This document shows, piece by piece, positions 6,368-10,818 of a DNA stretch of 10,818 bases. The position numbers and the translations under genes are program-made. Origin of the DNA: an uncultured Solobacterium sp. (GTDB lineage: Bacteria; Bacillota_I; Bacilli_A; Erysipelotrichales; Erysipelotrichaceae); contig CALBKL010000357.1 of assembly GCA_937895985.1 (NCBI GenBank), positions 1-10,818 on the forward strand, given 5' to 3'. Each line of letters starts with the position of its first letter. Within the stretch, counting starts at the first letter, position 1. Under the pieces are notes generated by a model that saw only the letters and a list, made by a program, of their open reading frames with translations, was not told the origin of the DNA and searched no databases.

Positions 6368-7321
6368 CTATCCAAGAATTTTTGTAATGCTAGCCGCCTT
6401 GTTTTGACGTAGTAATGCTGTAAGTGGAGAAAGTGCGCCACCTAATGCTGCTACACACTGGAAGGCAAACATTGCATAGTAGTTCATCTTATCTACAAGA
6501 CCTCTCTCCATTAACTCAGGTAATACCTGGAAAGAGTCCATCATACGAACATTGACATATCCTTCTTCATGGAAAGCCTGTGTAACTGTTAATGCAAAGT
6601 CAAACTTATTTGCATAATAAACACCAATAACCATTAATACGAAGCAGATTGCAATTCCAATCTTACTTAACTTGCCCGCACCCTTTTGGTATGCAGTTAA
6701 TGTCATAAAGCCCATCGCTACACCCGCAAGAATTGAGATATATCCTAACTGACCAATTACGACAATCAGAATAGCACCTGCAATAACACCACCTAAGGCA
6801 AACGCTGTACCTAGTGCATAGTTTTCAACTACAACAGGAGCCTGCGCTTGTGCTTCTGTATGATCTGCTAGCATTTGCACTGCAACTTCCTCTGTATAGA
6901 AGTGAATCGCACCTTGTTTGATAAATACTCTTGTGTCTGCTGGTTCTAATGTTTCTTCTGCACAGTTAGAGTAGCCATTCATATGGAACCAGTTAATAAT
7001 TTCTGGGATTGATGAAATAATATTCTTGGCTTTACCATTTGCAGTAAATGCCGTCTTGAATGTAATAGTTACAACATTACCGTTTGCTTTTGCACTACCC
7101 ACCTTCTTTACAGCACTTACAAGACTACGTAGATTTAAATCATTTGGCTTACGATTGTCTTGGTCAACAACGCAGAACTTAGCAATAACTGTATATACAT
7201 TCTGGAATATTGTTAATGCATATGTATAACCCATCTCTGTCGAACAAGCTACACCTGCGTCCTTATCGTAGGTAATCCCTAGTCCACTAGCTACTCTACC
7301 TAAAATTGTATAATCCTTCAT
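6368..7321 (-). CDS. Uncharacterised membrane protein with soluble N-terminal domain
   Basis: I cannot assign a function. The 317-aa protein has a soluble N-terminal region (about 1-165) with no signal peptide and no zinc-binding cysteine pattern. Four hydrophobic segments follow, at about 168-190, 193-211, 219-237 and 281-302. The segment from GVIAGAILIVVIGQLGY through GKLSKIG to YYANKF resembles a recurring uncharacterised membrane module of Bacillota (Gly-rich helix, IGQLGY, GKLSK, then a helix ending in YxAN or similar). In those proteins it is often attached to different cytoplasmic domains; that link is from memory of the family pattern. The start ATG 7321 has GGAGG 4 nt upstream. It lies 51 bp downstream of the marR gene on the same strand, with a terminator-like hairpin between, so it may be a conditionally expressed target of that regulator. 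Confidence 0.8.
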   Translation of the reverse strand: MKDYTILGRVASGLGITYDKDAGVACSTEMGYTYALTIFQNVYTVIAKFCVVDQDNRKPNDLNLRSLVSAVKKVGSAKANGNVVTITFKTAFTANGKAKNIISSIPEIINWFHMNGYSNCAEETLEPADTRVFIKQGAIHFYTEEVAVQMLADHTEAQAQAPVVVENYALGTAFALGGVIAGAILIVVIGQLGYISILAGVAMGFMTLTAYQKGAGKLSKIGIAICFVLMVIGVYYANKFDFALTVTQAFHEEGYVNVRMMDSFQVLPELMERGLVDKMNYYAMFAFQCVAALGGALSPLTALLRQNKAASITKILG

Positions 7322-7330
7322 ATTTCCTCC

Positions 7331-7360
7331 ATAAAATAAAAAGATAGATTACTCTATCTT
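7331..7360 (-). terminator. Terminator-like hairpin between marR and the membrane-protein gene
   Basis: On the - strand AAGATAGA, loop GTAA, TCTATCTT forms an 8-bp perfect stem (7360-7341), followed by TTTATTTTAT (7340-7331). The GGAGG of the next gene begins immediately after. The stem is AT-rich, so termination is probably partial. It could set the ratio of regulator to membrane protein. Confidence 0.55.
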
Positions 7361-7372
7361 ATTTTCACTATA

Positions 7373-7813
7373 CTATTCTACTATTTCTAACATAGCAGAT
7401 GCAACAACAGCCATATTTGTTACGAAAGATTTCTTCTCTTCAGCACTTAAATGACCTAATGCTTTTGTTAGAACCTTGCTGATTCTTTCTACAATATGGT
7501 CTGTGACTTCTTTGCCAGTTGTTGTTAATACAGCATGTGCACCATATCTGCTCTTACCATTTCGGTATTCAAAATGGATGAATTTTCCTTTTTCTAACTC
7601 TGCAAGAGATCTAGATACTGCTGCCTTATCCATCTTGCTAGATTCAACCAATTCTGTGTTTGTTAAGCCCTGAGGGTTAAAACCTAAATATAATAGTAAC
7701 ATTGTCTCTGCACCCTTTAGCTTTGTTGATTTGATTTCTTCTGCCTTAATTGCTTGAATGCAATAATTAAATACATTAGCTGCAACCACGAAATCACGGC
7801 CCTTCTTGTTCAT
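7373..7813 (-). CDS. MarR-family transcriptional regulator
   Basis: This is a 146-aa winged-helix regulator of normal MarR length. N- and C-terminal helices (about 8-30 and 103-143) would form the dimer interface. The DNA-binding part is at 35-100: LKGAETMLLLYL, then the HTH LTNTELVESSKMDKAAVSRSLAELEKGKFI, with recognition helix around KAAVSRSLAEL, and a wing FEYRNGKSRYGAHAVLTTTG with the typical basic tip. I chose ATG 7813, with GAAGGG about 12 nt upstream; a TTG at 7834 would add seven residues, and the choice is not certain. It is followed by a membrane protein gene and preceded by two matched palindromes near its promoter, suggesting autoregulation and control of the neighbour. The inducer cannot be read from sequence. 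Confidence 0.87.
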   Translation of the reverse strand: MNKKGRDFVVAANVFNYCIQAIKAEEIKSTKLKGAETMLLLYLGFNPQGLTNTELVESSKMDKAAVSRSLAELEKGKFIHFEYRNGKSRYGAHAVLTTTGKEVTDHIVERISKVLTKALGHLSAEEKKSFVTNMAVVASAMLEIVE

Positions 7814-7888
7814 TTTATCGTTTTTCCCTTCCAATTATCATTCGCATGCATGGCATTTAACCATCGTCACTACATACCGACAACTTCT

Positions 7889-7917
7889 ATTATAAATATT
7901 ATTTCAATAATTTGTAT
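7889..7917 (-). promoter_or_regulatory. Possible marR promoter
   Basis: On the - strand a perfect TATAAT (7894-7889) is preceded at 17 bp by ATACAA (7917-7912), which is a weak -35. Transcription would start near 7882 and give a leader of about 70 nt. The palindrome at 7899-7910 lies within the spacer, where a bound repressor would block polymerase. Confidence 0.4.
7899..7910. promoter_or_regulatory. Palindrome, candidate MarR operator 1
   Basis: TTATTTCAATAA is an inverted repeat with a 2-bp centre. Its core TATTTCAATA is repeated exactly 31 bp away at 7931-7940. It lies between the -10 box and the -35 region proposed for marR, the classic position of an autoregulatory MarR site. The region is AT-rich, so chance is not excluded. 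Confidence 0.4.
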
Positions 7918-7929
7918 AGGCTGATAATA

Positions 7930-7941
7930 ATATTTCAATAT
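7930..7941. promoter_or_regulatory. Palindrome, candidate MarR operator 2
   Basis: ATATTTCAATAT has the same 10-bp core as the element at 7899-7910, on the same face of the helix (31 bp, about three turns). In both copies the core is followed within a few bases by TTTGTA. It lies upstream of the proposed -35 and could support cooperative binding. Confidence 0.38.
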
Positions 7942-7975
7942 TTTTTGTACATTTTTGAACATTTATATGAAAAAT

Positions 7976-8020
7976 TTTCAAAAAGTGCATGCATGTCTAT
8001 CGTATAACATGCATGCACTT
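7976..8020 (-). terminator. Strong intrinsic terminator of the CpXC operon
   Basis: AAGTGCATGCATGT (8020-8007 on the - strand) pairs perfectly with ACATGCATGCACTT (7996-7983) around a 10-nt loop, giving 14 bp of stem. A T-stretch extends the end of the stem, then GAAAATTTTT follows. It lies 25 nt after the CpXC protein stop and separates that unit from the marR promoter. Confidence 0.82.
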
Positions 8021-8045
8021 CATATAACCTGTATTATATGATCAT

Positions 8046-8690
8046 TTAAGCCTTGCCAGCAGCTTCTGTATAAGCACTGATAATCCAATCATGATTGATA
8101 CGTGGAAAATCTGTTTCGTCAATCGCGAAGCGATCTTTATCTACTTTCATCTCTTCTTCAAGAACACTAATTGGTATTAGGAATGACATTCCCTTATCAT
8201 CTGCTCGTACATTAATCTTCATTACATCGTTTTCGGTATGTTGATATTCAATACCAGTCACATCTTCGGCAGTTCCTTTTTTATTATCGATATACTCGAT
8301 AAAACTGTCGTATTTTGCAAGTTCTACCATGATGTCATCTACACCATCTTCAAAAATCTGTATTTTTTCTGCAAATTCCTGCACTGTAGCACAACGTCTT
8401 AACTTAAAACCTTGTTTTACAAGAGGCTGTGCCAATTGCTTCAAAGACTCTGCAGGCTCTTGTTGGCTTAGCCAAATCAAGAACTTTCTAGATGGGTCTG
8501 AGTAAACCAGTGGTGGTTGAATCATGAATGCATGCTGGCAATGCGGGCAGGTATGTCTAAAAATATCCCCACTGATACATGCTTCTTTCAAGTCTGGATC
8601 TTGTTCTGCATTAATTGCTGTATAGATTGTTGTATCAAAATCCTTATGGCAATAAGGACAAGTATATTTAATATCTTGACTCTGGCTCAT
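8046..8690 (-). CDS. CpXC zinc-ribbon domain protein
   Basis: This 214-aa protein, probably cytoplasmic, belongs to the CpXC domain family, named for its paired Cys-Pro-x-Cys motifs. CPYC at residues 11-14 and CPHC at 48-51 would bind one zinc ion as a ribbon. The sequence between and after them (ending QPPLVYSDPSRKFLIWL) is the conserved core. Residues from about 75 on are variable and acidic. There are no membrane segments or signal peptide. The function of the family is unknown. The ATG at 8690 has AGGAG upstream, and the stop codon TAG of the preceding 233-aa gene is embedded in that ribosome-binding site. The two genes are therefore one translationally linked unit, and the proteins may work together. 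A perfect terminator hairpin follows the gene. Confidence 0.86.
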   Translation of the reverse strand: MSQSQDIKYTCPYCHKDFDTTIYTAINAEQDPDLKEACISGDIFRHTCPHCQHAFMIQPPLVYSDPSRKFLIWLSQQEPAESLKQLAQPLVKQGFKLRRCATVQEFAEKIQIFEDGVDDIMVELAKYDSFIEYIDNKKGTAEDVTGIEYQHTENDVMKINVRADDKGMSFLIPISVLEEEMKVDKDRFAIDETDFPRINHDWIISAYTEAAGKA

Positions 8691-8699
8691 GTTATTCTC

Positions 8700-9401
8700 C
8701 TAGCTCTTCATCGAGATTCCAGAAAAATCAATTCCTAGTTTCTCTGTTTCATGCACAATTTTTTCTAGTACTGCCGATTCTTCATCGCTTAGTGTTTCAC
8801 CACCAAATAAGATAATCAAATGTGACACATCCTCGGCATAGTATGGTATTGCCCATACTTTATCCGCAAAGTGTAATCCAATTTCTTGGCTTGGCTCTTC
8901 ATCCACTTCTCCAACAACAAATGGACCATGAATACCTGTTAAGCGCACTGTAATCTCATGAATGACTGATCCGTGCATTACTCCTGCTAGTACATTATCT
9001 GGATAAAATGGATCGCGTAATGCATCTAAACGCTCATCTTTACGCAAGCGACGTAAGTCTTCATCTCTTGTTTCTGTTTTTTCAATCCATGACGCATTCT
9101 TCTTTACCATTTGAACTGTTTCATTGACAACCCTTACTTCACGGTCAAAGACTTGTTCCATTGTAAAGAAGCCAAGCATCTCTGGTTTATCCATTCCTCT
9201 AAGACATGTTTCCCATGAATTACCGATTGATAGTACATTAAACATTAGCATTCCATCTTCTGTACAGTACGCTGAACATACAGCGTAACAGTCATCCTGA
9301 TGTACTTCGATTTTATCTTTTAATAATTCTGTTAAATCGTCCGCTTCGATTGTAATGTACTTTTGATACATGACTGTAAAATTTAGTTCTGCGACTTTCA
9401 T
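8700..9401 (-). CDS. Conserved-looking hypothetical protein, partner of the CpXC gene
   Basis: I do not recognise this protein. It has 233 aa, is acidic, and has no signal peptide, membrane segment or known catalytic motif. The N-terminal part (1-95) is mixed alpha/beta with cysteines at 38, 42, 46 and 66. A charged helical stretch (about 105-130, rich in Arg, Asp, Glu and Lys) links to a C-terminal beta-rich part (140-205) containing HGPFVVGEVDEEP, and a final helix follows. I chose the ATG at 9401, with AAGGAGG seven nt upstream; ATG 9404 and TTG 9407 are in frame but closer to the site. It is followed at 9 nt by the CpXC zinc-ribbon gene, so a shared role is the only functional hint. A terminator-like hairpin stands directly before its ribosome-binding site. 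Confidence 0.72.
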   Translation of the reverse strand: MKVAELNFTVMYQKYITIEADDLTELLKDKIEVHQDDCYAVCSAYCTEDGMLMFNVLSIGNSWETCLRGMDKPEMLGFFTMEQVFDREVRVVNETVQMVKKNASWIEKTETRDEDLRRLRKDERLDALRDPFYPDNVLAGVMHGSVIHEITVRLTGIHGPFVVGEVDEEPSQEIGLHFADKVWAIPYYAEDVSHLIILFGGETLSDEESAVLEKIVHETEKLGIDFSGISMKS

Positions 9402-9420
9402 CATCAATCCTCCTTCCTGG

Positions 9421-9452
9421 TGAAAAATGACAGGTCTTATCGACCTGTCATT
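9421..9452 (-). terminator. Terminator hairpin after the Bax-inhibitor gene, adjacent to the next ribosome-binding site
   Basis: On the - strand AATGACAGGTC (9452-9442), loop GATAA, GACCTGTCATT (9436-9426) forms a perfect 11-bp stem that runs into TTTTTC. It sits 20 nt after the BI-1 family stop. The Shine-Dalgarno site of the next gene begins 5 nt beyond the T-run, leaving no room for a separate promoter after the hairpin. Confidence 0.78.
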
Positions 9453-9472
9453 ATTTTAACATTGATTTGTGA

Positions 9473-10207
9473 TTAACGTCTTCTTCTACTACCTAAAATT
9501 CTTAATAAGTATAGGAACATGTTAACAAAGTCGAGATATAGCTGCAATGCACCATAGATTGCAAGCTTCTCTCTTTCTTCTTCTCCATTGACTGCCATAT
9601 AGTAGAACTGCTTGATACGTTGAATATCAAATGCTGTATAGATCATGAAGATAAATAATCCTAGATATGCAATCAATAAGTTATTACGTAATACTGGAAT
9701 AAAGATGGATGCGATACTTGCGATTACTAAGGCAACTAATCCACCAAATAAGATTCCACTATACTTTGTTAAATCAACATTTGTGACATGGCCAATGACA
9801 GCACAACTTACGAATAAGATTGCCGCAAATATAAATGCCTGGAATACAGTACCCACTTCATACGCTAGTGGAATAACACCAAATGTAATACCTGTTAACG
9901 CAGCGTATGCAAAGAATAATGCTGTACATACACCCTTTGATAAATGTCTAATTGCCGCATTTAGAGAAAGCACCAACACAATCTGTGTGATTAATAATCC
10001 AATCTGGATATAGATTGCTGATTCACTAAAGAAGAAGATGCGTGCTAATGTTCCTCTTGTTATCAAGGAATGGAAGATAAGATACGCTACTGCAGCTGTA
10101 ATTGTTAAGCCAACACCCATGTATGTAAACACTTTTGTTATATAAGCTTTGAGGCCAGCCTCCTCGTTATATGTTCCATAATAATTTTGTCTGTCAAATT
10201 CACTCAT
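9473..10207 (-). CDS. Bax inhibitor-1 family (YetJ/YccA-like) membrane protein
   Basis: This is a 244-aa integral membrane protein of the BI-1/TMBIM family, with about seven hydrophobic helices between residues 25 and 238. Conserved features include the TGITFG segment (105-110), FDIQRIKQ with Asp194, and LYLDFVNMFLYLLR with Asp226. In Bacillus YetJ the two matching aspartates form the pH-sensing pair that gates a calcium leak, so a similar cation leak is plausible here; the physiological role in bacteria is unsettled. The C-terminus ends in a basic SRRRR tail, as in many relatives. ATG 10207 has AGGAGG 8 nt upstream. The gene has its own well-formed promoter after miaA and its own terminator, so it is probably a single-gene transcript, possibly with read-through to the next two genes. 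Confidence 0.92.
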   Translation of the reverse strand: MSEFDRQNYYGTYNEEAGLKAYITKVFTYMGVGLTITAAVAYLIFHSLITRGTLARIFFFSESAIYIQIGLLITQIVLVLSLNAAIRHLSKGVCTALFFAYAALTGITFGVIPLAYEVGTVFQAFIFAAILFVSCAVIGHVTNVDLTKYSGILFGGLVALVIASIASIFIPVLRNNLLIAYLGLFIFMIYTAFDIQRIKQFYYMAVNGEEEREKLAIYGALQLYLDFVNMFLYLLRILGSRRRR

Positions 10208-10230
10208 GATTAAGTCCTCCTGACAATATT

Positions 10231-10258
10231 ATTATATGATTATTTGACCAAAAGTCAA
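10231..10258 (-). promoter_or_regulatory. Sigma-A promoter of the Bax-inhibitor-1 family gene
   Basis: On the - strand TTGACT (10258-10253) and TATAAT (10236-10231) are separated by 16 bp, a near-consensus housekeeping promoter. Transcription would start near 10224, about 16 nt before the start codon, just long enough to include the AGGAGG site. Confidence 0.68.
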
Positions 10259-10259
10259 A
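10243..10259. promoter_or_regulatory. Inverted repeat over the -35 box, candidate operator
   Basis: TTTGAC (10243-10248) and GTCAAA (10254-10259) are perfect reverse complements around a 5-bp centre. The left half on the - strand is the -35 box itself. No T-tract follows in the miaA direction, so it is not a terminator for miaA. No regulator is identified. Confidence 0.35.
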
Positions 10260-10286
10260 CAAGATAATATACTGTCTTTTTTCTTT

Positions 10287-10818
10287 CTATTCTTGATTCT
10301 GATACCAATGTACCAAGTTTTCTAACATTGCTTTACGCTCTAAACTGTTGTTATTTTCAAACCACTCTACATCCATCTGGTGATTGAACCAGGTATACTG
10401 TCTCTTTGCGAATTGACGAGAATGTTTCTGAATATCTTCTTTGACTTCTTCAAGGGATTTCTTTCCTTCGTGGAAACCCTCCCACTCACGATAGCCAATT
10501 CCCTTCATACATGCATCCTGAAAGGAAACTCCTTGCTGTAGCAGCTTCTCTATTTCTTTTTGCAAACCTGCCTCAAACATCTTTTCTACACGCGCATTAA
10601 TGCGTGCATAGAGTTGCTCGCGTGGCATTGTACAGCCGATAATACGCGCATCATACAACATACGATGTTCCTGGTCTGCAATCATTTCACTTTGGACTTT
10701 TGGACTACGCCTTGCGATTGTTAAACTTCGTAATAGACGTTGCCGATTATTTGGATGTATTTTTTCACTTTGTTTAGGATCTAATTCTAATAACTGCCGG
10801 TACAGTTCTTCATTTGTA
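10287..10818 (-). CDS. miaA: tRNA dimethylallyltransferase, N-terminal part outside the window
   Basis: MiaA transfers a dimethylallyl group from DMAPP to N6 of adenine 37 in tRNAs that read codons starting with U, the first step toward ms2i6A. The visible 176 residues are the C-terminal part, and the frame is open to the window edge. Family landmarks are HPNNRQRLLRSLTIA just inside the edge, then IIGCTMPREQLYARINARVEKMFEAGL, the GIGYREW segment (IGYxE in the family), and FAKRQYTWFNHQ near the end (RQxTWF motif). The P-loop and catalytic N-terminal half lie beyond 10818. An internal ATG at 10685 is not the start, because conserved MiaA sequence precedes it. The gene ends 28 nt before the promoter of the BI-1 family gene on the same strand, with no convincing terminator between them. 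Confidence 0.94.
   Translation of the reverse strand, partial: TNEELYRQLLELDPKQSEKIHPNNRQRLLRSLTIARRSPKVQSEMIADQEHRMLYDARIIGCTMPREQLYARINARVEKMFEAGLQKEIEKLLQQGVSFQDACMKGIGYREWEGFHEGKKSLEEVKEDIQKHSRQFAKRQYTWFNHQMDVEWFENNNSLERKAMLENLVHWYQNQE

Noticed and set aside
7952..7984. TTTTTGAA...TTCAAAAA and TGAAAA-A-TTTTCA repeats as a further operator
   Set aside because: The sequence is low-complexity A/T and overlaps the T-tract of the terminator, so the symmetry is probably incidental.
9645..10013. 122-codon open frame on the + strand inside the Bax-inhibitor-1 family gene
   Set aside because: It is a shadow of a hydrophobic gene, with no ribosome-binding site or recognisable domain.
1..10818. 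CRISPR array, toxin-antitoxin pair, phage or transposon genes, tRNA or riboswitch
   Set aside because: I looked on both strands and saw no regularly spaced repeats, integrase or transposase motifs, cloverleaf, or known riboswitch core that I could support.

Overview
The window looks like chromosomal DNA of a low-GC Bacillota (Firmicutes). The evidence is AT-rich codon use, strong AGGAGG-type ribosome-binding sites, lipoprotein and transporter families typical of the phylum, and intrinsic terminators with T-tracts. An Erysipelotrichia-like gut or oral bacterium would fit, but that is a guess from overall character, not from a marker gene. I see no rRNA, tRNA, CRISPR array, insertion sequence or phage gene. 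No stretch without a gene exceeds 300 bases; the longest are about 6120-6367 and 7814-8045.

Left part (1-1644, + strand): the 3' end of a KtrB/TrkH-type potassium channel subunit, then a complete KtrA/TrkA-type regulatory subunit. Together they form a Ktr potassium uptake system.

Middle part (1641-6119): a compact ferric-siderophore uptake locus. A divergent AraC-family regulator (- strand) faces a four-gene + strand operon: FecCD-type permease, FepC/FhuC-type ATPase, siderophore-binding lipoprotein and an enterochelin-esterase-like hydrolase. The genes are 2-11 nt apart. The logic is capture, import, then cytoplasmic hydrolysis of the siderophore to release iron. It parallels the Bacillus Btr/Feu/YbbA arrangement, but has one permease, a dedicated ATPase and a regulator without the substrate-binding domain of Btr. 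The divergent intergenic region carries a consensus -10 box and two inverted repeats that are candidate operators. The operon ends at two tandem terminator hairpins, the second nested inside a 66-bp imperfect palindrome.

Right part (6368-10818, all - strand): reading in the direction of transcription, there is a truncated miaA (tRNA dimethylallyltransferase), a Bax-inhibitor-1 family membrane protein, an unrecognised 233-aa protein coupled to a CpXC zinc-ribbon protein, a MarR-family regulator, and a four-helix membrane protein of unknown function. Three hairpins with T-tracts punctuate this series. Two of them lie immediately before the ribosome-binding site of the next gene, which may allow partial read-through or attenuation. 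Two near-identical palindromes spaced 31 bp apart lie upstream of marR and are candidate autoregulatory operators.

Most of the window is ordinary housekeeping and uptake content. The less described parts are the MarR/membrane-protein unit, the CpXC pair, the siderophore locus control region and the palindrome at 6181-6246.
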